A stretch of 64,000 nucleotides of DNA from Archangium lipolyticum (GCF_024623785.1 NZ_JANKBZ010000001.1:496001-560000), one strand, 5' to 3'; shown: positions 17,151-26,895, numbered from the stretch's first letter. Notes: a model not told the origin generated them from the sequence alone. Numbers and translations: made by a program.

Positions 17151-19180
17151 CACGGCCGAACCGGCTGCGGCTCATCCTGCGAGACCTGGGCACGGGGGCC
17201 GCCTTCGCCTCCATGGCCGTATCCGGCCAGCTGCCCATCTGGGCCCTGGGGCTCTTCGCGGTGGCGCTGGTGGTGGCGCTGACGGGACGGCGTCCCTTCT
17301 CTCGCCTGCCCCGGCTGACGGCGGTGTTGCTGGTGCCGTTGGCGGGCGCGCTCTACCTGGCGGTGGCCTCGGGACGGATGGACCTGGTGGTGGCGGCCTG
17401 CTCCTTCGCGGGCCTGGTGGCCGGCCAGCGGCTGTTGTCGGAGACGAGCCCCTCCACGGACGGTCAGGTACTGCTGGCCGGACTGCTGATGGTGGCGGGC
17501 GGCGCGGCGCTCTCCGGCGAGCTGTTCTTCGCCGTGTGCCTCATGGCCTTCGCGGTGCTGGCGAGCCTGTCGCTGGGGCTGGCGGTGGTGGAGGCGGCGG
17601 TACCCGTGGGCGAGCCGGTGCCGGTGCGCGAGGTGATGCGCCCGCTCGCGAAGGGCACCCTCTTCGCGCTGCTGGGCGCGGTGGCCTTCTTCATCCTCTT
17701 TCCGCGCCTCAACTGGAACGTGGGGGCCCGCCGGGCGTCGCCGGGGCTGGGCACGGCCACCAGCGGATTCTCCGACACGGTGCGCCTGGGCGGCTCGGGG
17801 ACGCTCAAGAGCAACCCCCGCGTGGTGCTGCGCGCGACGCTGGCGCCGGATCCGGGCACCGAGCAGCTCGGCGCCTACTGGCTGGGCCGCACCTACGACA
17901 CCTTCGATGGCCAGGAGTGGTCGACGATCGGCGCGCCCAAGAAGCGCAGCCGCACGCGCGTGACGCTGCGACCGGGTGCCGACAAGCAGGTGTACCAGAA
18001 GGTCGAGCTGCTGCCCGCCTACGGCAGCCGCACGCTGATCGCCCTGGAGACGCCCTCGAAGCTGGGCAACGCGCTGGTGCACACGTCCACGGGCACCCGG
18101 CGCACCCAATTGCAGGAGCTGGGCGGGGACGAGCTGCGCTTCGTGGTGGAGGGGCTGGGCTACTCCTACGAGGTGTACAGCGTGCCGCCCGGGACGGACA
18201 CGGATCCGGGCAAGCTGGAGCAGCTGGAGCATGATCAGCTCCTGGCCCTGCCGGACAACCTGGATCCGCGCGTCACGGAGCTGGCCAGGCAGGTGCTCGG
18301 CGACGAGAAGGATCCGCTGACGGCGGCCAACAAGCTGTCGAGCTGGTTGCAGCGCGAGTACACGTACACGCTGGAGCTGGGCGGGGACGTGACGGATCCG
18401 CTGACGGAGTTCCTCTTCGCGCGCAAGGCGGGCCACTGCGAGCACTTCGCCACGGCGCTCACGCTGCTGCTGCGCAGCCAGGGGTTCCAGGCGCGGCTGG
18501 CCACGGGCTTCTTCGGCGGGGAGCGGATCGGAGACGAGTACATCCTGCGCGCGGGAGACGCCCACGCGTGGACGCACGTGCTGGTGCCCGGGAGAGGCTT
18601 CGTCACGGTGGACGCGACCCCCCCGGCGTTCCGCGCCAACCAGTCGCTGGAGCTGCTGGAGTCGCTCGTGTCGATCTACGAGGCCATCGAGTCGGCGTGG
18701 CGCTCGTCGGTGGTCGACTACTCGTTCCGCGACCAGATGAACTTCGTGAGGGATCTGACGCGTCCGCCGCGAGCGCCGGGAGACAAGAAGCGGCTCGATC
18801 TGCCTCCGATGCGCGCCTGGGTGACGGCGGTGCTGGTGGGAGTGGCCGTGTACCAGGCGTGGAGGTACCTGTCGCGGCGCAAGCCGCGGACGAAGGCGCT
18901 CGAGGCGACACGCTTCGTGGACGCGGTGGAGCGGCAGCTGGCGGCGGTGGGAGTGAAGCCGCGAGACGGAGAGACGCTCGAGGACGTCTCGGCGAGACTG
19001 ACCCGGGAGGCGCACCCGCTGGCGCCGGCGGTGTCACCGCTGACGAGGCGCTACCTGGAGGCGCGTTTCGGGCAGAGGGCCCTCCAACCCGGAGAGTCCG
19101 CGCAGCTGTTGAAAGGCTTGAAACTGGCCATCGCGGCCCTGCCGCCGGAAGAGAAGCACCAGCAGAAGGCCCGGGCCTGA
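17147..19180 (+). CDS. TgpA-like membrane transglutaminase-type protein
   Basis: The 677-residue protein has about six N-terminal membrane helices (DUF3488-type, residues 15-185), a periplasmic region containing a transglutaminase-like fold, and one C-terminal membrane helix near residue 560, followed by a DUF4129-like cytoplasmic tail. The catalytic triad is visible as C431 in [11 protein letters not shown]473 in GDAHAWTHV and D489 in TVDATPP. TgpA of Pseudomonas is essential and envelope-associated. Here it closes the moxR-DUF58-transglutaminase operon. A dispersed palindromic repeat begins 15 bases after the stop and may act as terminator. Confidence 0.9.
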   Translation: MTRPNRLRLILRDLGTGAAFASMAVSGQLPIWALGLFAVALVVALTGRRPFSRLPRLTAVLLVPLAGALYLAVASGRMDLVVAACSFAGLVAGQRLLSETSPSTDGQVLLAGLLMVAGGAALSGELFFAVCLMAFAVLASLSLGLAVVEAAVPVGEPVPVREVMRPLAKGTLFALLGAVAFFILFPRLNWNVGARRASPGLGTATSGFSDTVRLGGSGTLKSNPRVVLRATLAPDPGTEQLGAYWLGRTYDTFDGQEWSTIGAPKKRSRTRVTLRPGADKQVYQKVELLPAYGSRTLIALETPSKLGNALVHTSTGTRRTQLQELGGDELRFVVEGLGYSYEVYSVPPGTDTDPGKLEQLEHDQLLALPDNLDPRVTELARQVLGDEKDPLTAANKLSSWLQREYTYTLELGGDVTDPLTEFLFARKAGHCEHFATALTLLLRSQGFQARLATGFFGGERIGDEYILRAGDAHAWTHVLVPGRGFVTVDATPPAFRANQSLELLESLVSIYEAIESAWRSSVVDYSFRDQMNFVRDLTRPPRAPGDKKRLDLPPMRAWVTAVLVGVAVYQAWRYLSRRKPRTKALEATRFVDAVERQLAAVGVKPRDGETLEDVSARLTREAHPLAPAVSPLTRRYLEARFGQRALQPGESAQLLKGLKLAIAALPPEEKHQQKARA

Positions 19181-19195
19181 ATCCCGCCCTTCCCT

Positions 19196-19230
19196 CCCTC
19201 TCCCTCTGGGAGAGGGTCGGGGTGAGGGTA
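19196..19230 (+). repeat. dispersed palindromic repeat, copy 1
   Basis: The core CCCTCTCCCTCTGGGAGAGGG is a near-perfect hairpin followed by TCGGGGTGAGGG. Two copies occur at 29524 and 29589 and one at 60247. This one lies just after the transglutaminase gene, in the same orientation as transcription. Confidence 0.85.
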
Positions 19231-19567
19231 TAGGGACCCCGAATCCATCCCCTGCGCGCGTCCCACGGAGCCCCTGCTCCCCCGCCCGGTCTCCGAGTGG
19301 GCGGAACCGCGCACTGGGCTGAGGATGCGCAACCTCTTTATTACCGGTTGGGACGAAGGGGGAACGACCTCCCTTCGCATCCACGTCCCGGTGGGAAAGC
19401 CGGGAACGAAACCAGGAGGCCATTTGAGGACAGAGGAGCAGCAATTTCAGCCTCAGTCGCCCGGTCCAGCCGATCCATCCCTGTAACTCCTACGGACTTC
19501 CGTCCACCGTTGTGCGGTCGCATCGGCCAAGTATGCGTTGCGACTGGTGAAATCCCGCGTGGAGCCC
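19231..19567. other. non-coding region upstream of the RpoH-like gene
   Basis: Together with the flanking repeat and promoter this gives 482 bases without a gene. The only structure seen is a pair of overlapping hairpins at 19350-19404. No plausible reading frame with a ribosome site is evident on either strand. Confidence 0.6.
19350..19404. other. two overlapping, mutually exclusive hairpins
   Basis: GGGACG (19350-19355) can pair with CGTCCC (19384-19389), with inner pairing of AAGGG and CCCTT. CCCGG (19387-19391) can pair with CCGGG (19400-19404). The two use the same CCC, so only one can form. The region could be a leader, an attenuator or a small RNA; none is established. Confidence 0.35.
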
Positions 19568-19583
19568 TGGCACACCCGTTGCT
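19568..19583 (+). promoter_or_regulatory. sigma-54 promoter, near-perfect consensus, upstream of rpoH-like gene
   Basis: TGGCACACCCGTTGCT matches TGGCACR-N4-TTGCW throughout with exact GG-N10-GC spacing. Predicted transcription would start near 19594, leaving a leader of about 70 bases before ATG 19663. Confidence 0.75.
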
Positions 19584-19662
19584 CTAGGCACCCTCCATCA
19601 AGTTGTCACGCGGACCCAAACCTCTTCTCACCGGCCCCCTCGGGGCCCTCTCGGGAGAAACC

Positions 19663-20553
19663 ATGCAGCTCTCTACTGAGCAGTCGTCCAACTCGGGCTC
19701 GCTCGCGATGTACCTCTCGGAGATCAACCAGTACGCGCTGCTCACGGTGGAGGAGGAGCAGGCCCTGGCGCGCCGCTTCATCAAGGGCGATCTGGCCGCG
19801 GGCCACCGGCTGGTGACGAGCAACCTGCGCTTCGTGGTGAAGGTGGCGTACGAGTACCGCTCCTACGGCATCAAGATGTCCGACCTCATCCAGGAGGGGA
19901 ACATCGGCCTGATGAAGGCGGTGCAGAAGTTCGATCCGGACAAGGGCATCCGGCTGATCTCCTACGCGGTGTGGTGGATCCGCGCGTACATCCAGAACTA
20001 CATCCTGAAGAGCTGGTCGCTGGTGAAGCTCGGGACGACGCAGGCGCAGCGCAAGCTGTTCTTCAGCCTGGCGCGGACGCGGCGCGAGCTGGAGAAGTTC
20101 GGGGCGGGCGACGGTGCGGTGGTGAACGTGGATGAGATCGCCAAGCGGCTGCACGTGAAGCCCGGCGAGGTGCGCGAGATGGAGCAGCGCATGGGCGGGC
20201 GCGACCTGTCGCTGGACGCGCCGATGGGCGAGGACGGTGGCAACAGCCACGTGGACTTCGTGGTGAGCGCGAGCGCGCCGCAGGATGACGAGTTCGCGGA
20301 CAAGGAGGAGGCGGGCCTGATCAACGCGCGGGTGCGCACGGCGCTGATGCGGCTGGATCCGCGCGAGCGCTTCATCATCGAGCAGCGCGTGATGAACGAG
20401 CGCCCGATGACGCTCAAGGAGCTGGGCGAGCACTTCGGCTTCTCGCGTGAGCGCGCCCGCCAGCTGGAGATCCGCGCGAAGGACAAGCTCAAGGCCGAGC
20501 TGGCCGCGCTGATGGCCGAGGTGGATCCGGACACCACCGCGTCCATGCAGTAG
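19663..20553 (+). CDS. rpoH: RpoH-family alternative sigma factor
   Basis: The 296-residue sigma factor starts at ATG 19663 with GGGAGAAA upstream. Region 1.2 ([20 protein letters not shown]), region 2 ([34 protein letters not shown], then FSYA-like [17 protein letters not shown]), the RpoH box [19 protein letters not shown], and region 4 ([23 protein letters not shown]) are all present. The RpoH box distinguishes it from RpoD and RpoS. RpoH-type factors drive heat-shock genes; myxobacteria also use members of this group (SigB/SigC) in development, so the physiological role could be either. A sigma-54 promoter precedes it and an intrinsic terminator follows. Confidence 0.9.
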   Translation: MQLSTEQSSNSGSLAMYLSEINQYALLTVEEEQALARRFIKGDLAAGHRLVTSNLRFVVKVAYEYRSYGIKMSDLIQEGNIGLMKAVQKFDPDKGIRLISYAVWWIRAYIQNYILKSWSLVKLGTTQAQRKLFFSLARTRRELEKFGAGDGAVVNVDEIAKRLHVKPGEVREMEQRMGGRDLSLDAPMGEDGGNSHVDFVVSASAPQDDEFADKEEAGLINARVRTALMRLDPRERFIIEQRVMNERPMTLKELGEHFGFSRERARQLEIRAKDKLKAELAALMAEVDPDTTASMQ

Positions 20554-20601
20554 GCCGGACGAAGAGTCTCCTGGGGAGAGGTATGGGGGAAGTAGGCGAG
20601 G

Positions 20602-20640
20602 CGCCGCCACTCCGATGAGGGGTGGCGGCGTTTCGTCTTT
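20602..20640 (+). terminator. intrinsic terminator after the rpoH-like gene
   Basis: CGCCGCCAC pairs with GTGGCGGCG in a nine-base stem, followed by TTTCGTCTTT. Confidence 0.85.
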
Positions 20641-20729
20641 CCTGGGCCGTACACCGCGTGACGGGCGCCGCTCCACGGGCTGGCGCCATCTGCTACAAGG
20701 GCCGCTTTCCCGCTGTGAGGAGAGCCCCC

Positions 20730-23195
20730 GTGTCACACGGCCCACCGATCTCCGAGGACCGCGTCCCCGTCGCCCAGGCCTCCGCTCCCGCCGTCCACCA
20801 GCCCTACATCCCGGCCACCGAGTCCCGTCCGGAGCTGACGGCACGCGGGCTGGTGCTGGGCTCGGTGCTGGGCATCGTCTTCGGAGCGTCGTCGGTGTAC
20901 CTGGCGGTGAAGGTGGGGCTGACGGTGTCCGCCTCCATTCCGATTGCGGTGCTGTCCATCGCCTTCTTCCGGGCGCTGGGCAACTCCAGCGTGCTGGAGA
21001 ACACCATCGTCCAGACGGTGGGCTCGGCCGGCGAGTCGCTCGCCTTCGGAATAGCGGCGGCCATCCCAGCGCTGCTGCTGCTGGGCTACGACATCGACCT
21101 GATGCACTGCTTCCTGGTGGCGTCACTCGGCGGAGTGCTGGGCGTGCTGATGATGATTCCCCTGCGCGAGGGCCTCATCGTCCAGGAGCACGGCAAGCTC
21201 TCCTACCCCGAGGGCACGGCGGCGGCGGACGTGCTGGTGGCCGGTGAGGAGGGCGGGACGAACGCGCGCACGGTCATCCTGGGCTTCGCGGTGGGAAGCC
21301 TCTACAAGTTCGCCTACGCGGGCCTGCACCTCTTCAAGGAGGTGGTGGGCGTGGCGCTGAACTGGGTGGAGACCACGGCGGCCGGGGTGGCGCGGCGGGC
21401 GGGGTACGCGGGCGGCTCTGTGTCCATGGAGGTGAGCCCGGAGCTGCTCGGCGTGGGCTACATCATCGGCCCGCAGGTGGCATCCATCACCTTCGCGGGC
21501 GGAGTGCTCAGCTACCTCATCCTCATCCCGCTCATCACGTTCTTCGGCAGTGGCCTCGAGCAGCCGCTGCTCCAGCCGGACGGCACGCTCATCCGGGACA
21601 TGGATCCGGACACGATCCGGGACGCGTACGTGCTGTACATCGGCGCGGGCGCGGTGGCCACGGGAGGGCTCATCAGCCTCATCCGCTCGCTGCCCACCAT
21701 CGTCAGTGCCTTCCGGCGGGGGCTGGACAGCCTCCTGGCCTCGCGCCGCAAGCAGGCGGCCCCGGTGCTGCTGCGCACCGAGCAGGATCTGCCCATCACC
21801 GTGGTGCTGGTGGGCAGCCTGCTGATGGTGCTGGCGATCTGGCTGGCGCCGCCGCTGCACGTCAACCTCGTCTCCGCGCTGCTCATCGTCGTGTTCGGCT
21901 TCTTCTTCGTGACGGTGAGCGCGCGCATCACCGGGGAGATCGGCTCGTCGTCCAATCCCATCTCCGGCATGGTGGTGGCCACGCTGCTCATCACCTGCCT
22001 CGTGTACCTGATGCTGGGGTGGACGAGCTCCGAGGACCGCTTCATGGCGCTCACCACGGCGGCCATCGTGGGGATCGCAGCCTCCAACGGAGGCACCACG
22101 GCGCAGGACCTGAAGACGGCCTTCCTGGTGGGTGGGACACCGAGGCGGCAGCAGATCGCCCTCTTCGTGGGAGTGCTCACCAGCGCGCTGCTCATCGGGC
22201 TGGTGCTGGTGGTGCTCAACCGAGGCGCCACCGCCATCATCCCCGAGTCGCACGGCGGCCAGAAGGTGAGCGTGCTGAGCGACGAGACGAAGCCGCAGTG
22301 GACCTATTCCTGGGCGGTCTCGGAGGAGGCGCTGGCGGCGCGGGGGGTGAAGCTCGCGGAGCTGAAGGGCCCGATGTGGAAGCAGGGCCTGGAGGTGGTC
22401 CAGGAAGGAGGCACCACCGAGCTGCGGGCCTGGAACGACCTGCCGCTGGAGCGCGTAGGGGCCACGGAGGTGCGCCTGAGCTCCGGGCAGACGGTGAAGG
22501 TGGCCGACCTGGGCGCGGTGAGCCGGGGGCCCCAGCGTACCTGGCGCGTGGGCTACGTCCGGGGCGCGGACACCGCGGTGCCCACCGGCACGTACCTGGC
22601 GGACGACGCGAGCGTCATCCATTACGTGGTGGATCCGGGCATCGGTGGACGCGTCACCAGCTACGAGGGCCAGCAGCTCACGCGCTACCCCGCGCCCAAG
22701 GCACAGCTCTTCGCGCTCATCATCGATGGAATCCTGACCCGCAAGCTGCCGTGGGACCTGGTGCTGGTGGGCGTGTTCATCGCACTGATGCTGGAGCTGT
22801 GCGGAGTGTCCTCGCTGCCCTTCGCGGTGGGCGTGTACCTGCCCATCTCCAGCAGCGCGCCCATCTTCGTGGGCGGCATGGTGCGCTACATGGTGGACAA
22901 GGTGCGCGGGGGCTCGGCCGCGGAGTCCGAGTTCTCCCCTGGCACCCTGCTCTCCTCGGGCTACATCGCCGGAGGAGCCATCGCGGGCGTGCTCATCGCC
23001 TTCCTGGAGATCGCCAGCGATGGGACGTGGACCCGGGCCATCAGCATCCCCGATCTGCTCGGGGACACGGCCTTCTCCCGCCTGCTGCGGGAGTCCGATC
23101 TGTGGGGCGTGGGCTTCTTCGCCCTCATCACCCTCGTGCTGCTCCTCACCGGGCTCAAGGGTGAGAGCGCCGCGCAGCCCCGGCCCGGCAAGTAG
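20730..23195 (+). CDS. OPT-family oligopeptide transporter with large extra-membrane insertion
   Basis: GTG 20730 is chosen for its GAGGAG ribosome site; the product is 821 residues. OPT proteins take up small peptides or metal chelates across the inner membrane. The first helices and family motifs are clear: ARGLVLGSVLGIVFGASSVYLAVKVGLTVSASIP, YPEGTAAADVL and ITGEIGSSSNPISGM. About residues 496-660 are soluble sequence between membrane segments, with strand-rich stretches such as TEVRLSSGQTVKVADLG. After that the final helices resume (LPWDLVLVGVFIALMLELCGVSSLPFAVGVYLP). Bacterial OPT proteins are usually 600-680 residues, so the insertion explains the extra length. Confidence 0.9.
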   Translation: MSHGPPISEDRVPVAQASAPAVHQPYIPATESRPELTARGLVLGSVLGIVFGASSVYLAVKVGLTVSASIPIAVLSIAFFRALGNSSVLENTIVQTVGSAGESLAFGIAAAIPALLLLGYDIDLMHCFLVASLGGVLGVLMMIPLREGLIVQEHGKLSYPEGTAAADVLVAGEEGGTNARTVILGFAVGSLYKFAYAGLHLFKEVVGVALNWVETTAAGVARRAGYAGGSVSMEVSPELLGVGYIIGPQVASITFAGGVLSYLILIPLITFFGSGLEQPLLQPDGTLIRDMDPDTIRDAYVLYIGAGAVATGGLISLIRSLPTIVSAFRRGLDSLLASRRKQAAPVLLRTEQDLPITVVLVGSLLMVLAIWLAPPLHVNLVSALLIVVFGFFFVTVSARITGEIGSSSNPISGMVVATLLITCLVYLMLGWTSSEDRFMALTTAAIVGIAASNGGTTAQDLKTAFLVGGTPRRQQIALFVGVLTSALLIGLVLVVLNRGATAIIPESHGGQKVSVLSDETKPQWTYSWAVSEEALAARGVKLAELKGPMWKQGLEVVQEGGTTELRAWNDLPLERVGATEVRLSSGQTVKVADLGAVSRGPQRTWRVGYVRGADTAVPTGTYLADDASVIHYVVDPGIGGRVTSYEGQQLTRYPAPKAQLFALIIDGILTRKLPWDLVLVGVFIALMLELCGVSSLPFAVGVYLPISSSAPIFVGGMVRYMVDKVRGGSAAESEFSPGTLLSSGYIAGGAIAGVLIAFLEIASDGTWTRAISIPDLLGDTAFSRLLRESDLWGVGFFALITLVLLLTGLKGESAAQPRPGK

Positions 23196-23214
23196 CTCGA
23201 GGAAAGCCCGCGCA

Positions 23215-23239
23215 CTCCCGCCAGGGACTGGTGGCGGAG
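23215..23239. terminator. hairpin between convergent OPT and Bor-like genes
   Basis: CTCCCGCCA and TGGCGGAG form a stem with one bulge, 20 bases after the OPT stop. No T-tract, so termination is inferred. Confidence 0.4.
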
Positions 23240-23356
23240 GCACGATCGCTCCTGCGGAGATGAACGACCCTGGCGCCGTGGTCCGTTGGGTCAGCGCCCC
23301 ATGCGGCGGGGAGGCCGGCCCCTACCCCGCCGCCGTCCGTCACGAGCCCGCGGTCA

Positions 23357-23644
23357 CTACCGGGCGTTGCCCTCGGCGCACACGTACTCGGTGCGGATGG
23401 GGGCCACGATGCCCAGGGTGACGACGCGGACGAACACTCCCCACCACGGCCAGTACACGTCCACCCGCGAGAAGCCCGAGCTGCACTCAGGCGCGCTCGC
23501 CTCGGTCGAGGTGAGACCCCACACCAGGCTCACACCACTGTCCTGGTTGTTGGGTCCCGACGGGGTGGCTCCGCTCCGCACACTCATGCGGTAGCAGCCG
23601 GTCAGGGAGCACATCAGCACTGCGGACACGACGAGGCGCTTCAT
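23357..23644 (-). CDS. Bor/Iss-like lipoprotein
   Basis: A 95-residue product starting at ATG 23644 with AGGAGA upstream. The lipoprotein signal is MKRLVVSAVLMCSLTGC. The mature part follows the layout of the phage lambda Bor/Iss family: a Cys in the middle (PECSSG), the strand SRVDVYWPWWGVFVRVVTLGIVAPIRTEYVC with its TLGIVAP turn corresponding to Bor TLGIYTP, and a C-terminal Cys that can pair with the first. Bor/Iss are outer-membrane lipoproteins linked to serum resistance in enterobacteria; no such role is implied here. It stands alone, convergent with the OPT gene. Confidence 0.7.
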   Translation of the reverse strand: MKRLVVSAVLMCSLTGCYRMSVRSGATPSGPNNQDSGVSLVWGLTSTEASAPECSSGFSRVDVYWPWWGVFVRVVTLGIVAPIRTEYVCAEGNAR

Positions 23645-23811
23645 CAAGAAGTGTCTCCTGGCGGATACAGCGCCCCGGCTCCTAGCATACCCCCCGCCCC
23701 CCGCCATTTCCGGGGAGGGGCCCCCCTCGGAGGTCCACAAGAGAGGCAAGACGGGAAGAATCGGGGTACACTGAACTCCGATTCACCCCCCTGCCGCGCA
23801 TCAAGGACTCC

Positions 23812-25569
23812 ATGGCCCAGACAGCCAGCAACGCCTCCCAGGAACCCGCGATGGACCCGGCCACGCGGGAGAAGGTCGAGGCAGCGCGCAACTTCACCTT
23901 CCATCTGCTCAAGGGCATCAAGCAGATCGGCATGTACCGGCACAACGAGGCGCGCTTCCCCGAGTTCCTCGCCCGGGCCCAGGAGGCACTCGCCGAGTAC
24001 ACGGACAGGTATGGCCCGCTGTCACTCAAGGTGGAGCAGCAGAACTTCATGCTGCACGGCGAGCCGATCTTCTCCGAGGACACGCCGCTGCCCTACAAGT
24101 TCTTCCGGGACGGCATCCGCCAGCTCATCTTCCGGCCGGGCCTCACCGTGCAGGAGCTGGTGTCGTTCACCCTCATCGCCCTGTCCGAGCCGGAGCGCGG
24201 CGCCGAGGACGTGATGGCCCAGCTGTGGAGGGCGGCCCTGGAGCACCTCGAGTACGTGATGGTCGAGGGCTTCAAGATGGACGAGGTCTCCGACCAGGAG
24301 GTGGAGGTCGAGGTCGACAAGGTGGTGGGCTACCTGTACGGGCGTCTCAAGACGAACTCGGACGACTACCTGCGCTTCGCCCGCGTGAACGCGGACGACC
24401 TGGACTCCAAGCTGGATGGCGTGGAGCAGATGCGCGGCCTGGTGGTGGCCGGCAACTACGCCTCGGACGAGCTGAAGGCCCGGCTGCAGAAGGAGATCTC
24501 CGAGGAGGAGGGCTCCCGGCTCTTCCCCAAGCTGGTGAGCGCCATCTTCCAGGTGATCGAAGGCGGCGTGGACGACACGGCGCTGCTGGAGGATGTCTTC
24601 GTCCAGCTGCTGGATGCCATGCTCATCCAGGACGACTACGCCATCATCAACCAGCTGGTCCTGAAGATGCGGGCCATGGCGCAGCGGGACACGGGGGGCA
24701 GCATCGGCAAGCTGCTCGAGTACTTCGTCCTGAAGATGGGTGAGGAGCAGCGGGTGATGCGCCTGGCGGAGATGCTCAAGACGACACGCCCGCGCAATCC
24801 GGTGGACATCACCCGGTACATCCAGGTGTTGGATCCCTCCACCGTCTTCAGTCTGCTCAACGCGCTGGAGACGATCGAAGTCCCCGAGAACCGCGTGCTG
24901 GTGTGCGACGTGCTGGCGAACTTCGCCAAGGAGAACCCGCAGCCGTTCGTGCAGCGGCTGGAGGCGGATCGGCCGCAGACCGTGCGCGACATGGTCTACA
25001 TCCTGGAGAAGAGCGACCACCCGGACCGGGTGAAGATGTTCGGCCTGGTGCTGCTCAACAAGAACCTCGCGGTGAAGCTGGAGGTGATGAACATCATCGC
25101 CCGCGGCCGCACCCCCGAGGCGCGCAAGCTCATCCTCGAGGCGATCAACGATCCCATCGCCCAGGTGCGCATGCTGGCGGTGCGCTTGCTGCCCGAGTTC
25201 GACCGCGACAAGGCCTACGTGGACCTGACGCGGCTGATGAAGGATCCGAACTTCGAGAAGAAGAGCACCGAGGAGCGCACGGCCTTCTACAACGCCCTGG
25301 GCTCCACGGCGCTGCCGGGCGCCATCTCGCTGATGTTGCAGATGCTGGCGGTGAAGCCGACGCTGCTCAACAAGAAGAAGGTGATGGAGGACAAGCTGCT
25401 GGCCGTGGCGGGCCTGGCGGGGGCGTGCTCCATCCAGTCCTACAAGGCCCTGCAGGGCGTGGTGGAGGACAAGACCCAGCCGGTCGAGATCCTCACCGCG
25501 GCGCGCAAGGCCATGTACCAGACGAAGAAGATCCTGTTCGGCGAGACAGCCGCCACCGAGGAGGCGTGA
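23812..25569 (+). CDS. HEAT-repeat-like protein, first gene of a pair with a degenerate HD-GYP protein
   Basis: The 585-residue soluble protein has an N-terminal module at about residues 25-125 (FTFHLLKGIKQIGMYRHNEARF, then GPLSLKVEQQNFMLHGEPIF) that matches in layout the N-terminus of the next gene's product. The rest is helical with HEAT-like repeats, clearest at about 390-480 (VLLNKNLAVKLEVMNIIARG, ARKLILEAINDPIAQVRMLAVRLLPEF). There is no signal peptide and no catalytic motif. Only four bases separate it from the downstream gene, so the products probably work together, perhaps as a scaffold in a signalling complex. I do not recognise a named family. Confidence 0.75.
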   Translation: MAQTASNASQEPAMDPATREKVEAARNFTFHLLKGIKQIGMYRHNEARFPEFLARAQEALAEYTDRYGPLSLKVEQQNFMLHGEPIFSEDTPLPYKFFRDGIRQLIFRPGLTVQELVSFTLIALSEPERGAEDVMAQLWRAALEHLEYVMVEGFKMDEVSDQEVEVEVDKVVGYLYGRLKTNSDDYLRFARVNADDLDSKLDGVEQMRGLVVAGNYASDELKARLQKEISEEEGSRLFPKLVSAIFQVIEGGVDDTALLEDVFVQLLDAMLIQDDYAIINQLVLKMRAMAQRDTGGSIGKLLEYFVLKMGEEQRVMRLAEMLKTTRPRNPVDITRYIQVLDPSTVFSLLNALETIEVPENRVLVCDVLANFAKENPQPFVQRLEADRPQTVRDMVYILEKSDHPDRVKMFGLVLLNKNLAVKLEVMNIIARGRTPEARKLILEAINDPIAQVRMLAVRLLPEFDRDKAYVDLTRLMKDPNFEKKSTEERTAFYNALGSTALPGAISLMLQMLAVKPTLLNKKKVMEDKLLAVAGLAGACSIQSYKALQGVVEDKTQPVEILTAARKAMYQTKKILFGETAATEEA

Positions 25570-25573
25570 AGCC

Positions 25574-26890
25574 ATGCTGGAGAGCAACCTGAAGGTCACC
25601 CAGGGCGCGGCGGAGAACCTCAACGAGTTCGGCCGCGGCTACTCGGAGAAGCTGCAGACGCTGGCGCGCGGGCTCGTGTCGGGCCTCTACATGCTGATCC
25701 GCTCGGTGAAGATGTACGACCCGGAGAACGCGGTCTTCGAGAAGCCGCTGCTGCAGCTCCAGGACATCGTCAATCAGATCATCTCCAAGGAAGGCCGGCT
25801 GGAGCTGGTGGGCGTCAAGGAGTCCTTCTACCTCAACAACATGCTGGTGAAGGTGGACCTCAACGCCATCGACAACCTGCGCTTCCTGCTGGGGGAGATG
25901 CGGGCCAAGGACGTGGGGGGCATCTCGCTGAACAAGCCCGTCTCGGTGCCGGACCTGAAGAACTTCATCTGGATCTTCAGCAAGGAGCAGTCGGGCGTCA
26001 CCGAGGAGGACGGGCTGGCGGGCCGCAAGCTGCTCAACATGAAGGTCGCCAAGTTCTCCAAGCTCAAGGAGAAGCTGACCCGGGACGACCTGCAGAACCC
26101 GGACGACCAGAAGGTGGACCGCAAGAAGTACGCGCTGACGGTCTACGCGCGCGCGGTGTTCTTCATCACCAAGTACCTGGAGTCGGTGCGGGAGGGCAAA
26201 CCGCTCAACACCAGCAAGGCGCTGCGGCTGGTGCAGGACTTCGTGGACATCTCCTTCGAGCAGAAGACTCACTTCCTGGGGATGACCACGATGAAGCGGG
26301 AGTCGGATTATCTCGTGTACCACCAGGTGAACGTGTGCCTGATGAGCATCGTGTTCGGGCAGGAGCTGGGGCTGACCAAGGCCCAGCTCCGGGACCTGGG
26401 CTACATCGCGCTCTTCCACGACGCGGGCATGATCACCATCCCCGACGAGCTGGCCACCAAGCGCGGGGCGCTCAGCGCCGAGGAGAAGACACTCATCCAG
26501 AAGGCCCCGCTCATCTCCATCCGCAACATCCTGATGGAGAAGGGCTTCTCGCGCTCGACGCTGCTGCGCGTGGTGACGACGTTCGAGCACAAGGCGGACT
26601 TCGGCACGGCGGTGCGCGACGGGCGCGGCACCATCCAGATGATCATCCCGAAGACGAACCTCGGGGTGTACGCGAAGATCATCGCCATCTGTGACGCGTA
26701 CGACGCGCTGACGTCCAAGCGCCCCTACCGCGACGCCTACGGCCCCGAAGTGGCGCTGATGCTGATGTGGACGGAGATGCGCCACAAGTTCGACCCGGAG
26801 CTGCTCCAGGTCTTCATGCGCGTCATGGCCATCCAGCCCGTGAAGGTCCTCAGCCGCAGGCAGCAGTCCATGACCCTCGGCGGTATCTAG
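25574..26890 (+). CDS. HD-GYP-like protein with degenerate catalytic residues
   Basis: The 438-residue protein has an N-terminal module (about 20-125) resembling that of its upstream partner (LVSGLYMLIRSVKMYDPENAVFEK, then GRLELVGVKESFYLNNMLV), and a C-terminal HD-GYP fold from about residue 240. The first HD survives as FHDAGMITIPDEL (H282, D283), but the Lys of HDIGK is Met, the HHExxDGxGYP motif is replaced by FEHKADFG, and the later metal-ligand His is Ala (IQKAPLI). DAYDALTSKRPYRDAY and KFDPEL remain. Cyclic-di-GMP hydrolysis is therefore doubtful; nucleotide binding or signalling by protein contact is more likely. A strong hairpin follows. Confidence 0.85.
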   Translation: MLESNLKVTQGAAENLNEFGRGYSEKLQTLARGLVSGLYMLIRSVKMYDPENAVFEKPLLQLQDIVNQIISKEGRLELVGVKESFYLNNMLVKVDLNAIDNLRFLLGEMRAKDVGGISLNKPVSVPDLKNFIWIFSKEQSGVTEEDGLAGRKLLNMKVAKFSKLKEKLTRDDLQNPDDQKVDRKKYALTVYARAVFFITKYLESVREGKPLNTSKALRLVQDFVDISFEQKTHFLGMTTMKRESDYLVYHQVNVCLMSIVFGQELGLTKAQLRDLGYIALFHDAGMITIPDELATKRGALSAEEKTLIQKAPLISIRNILMEKGFSRSTLLRVVTTFEHKADFGTAVRDGRGTIQMIIPKTNLGVYAKIIAICDAYDALTSKRPYRDAYGPEVALMLMWTEMRHKFDPELLQVFMRVMAIQPVKVLSRRQQSMTLGGI

Positions 26891-26895
26891 AGCCG

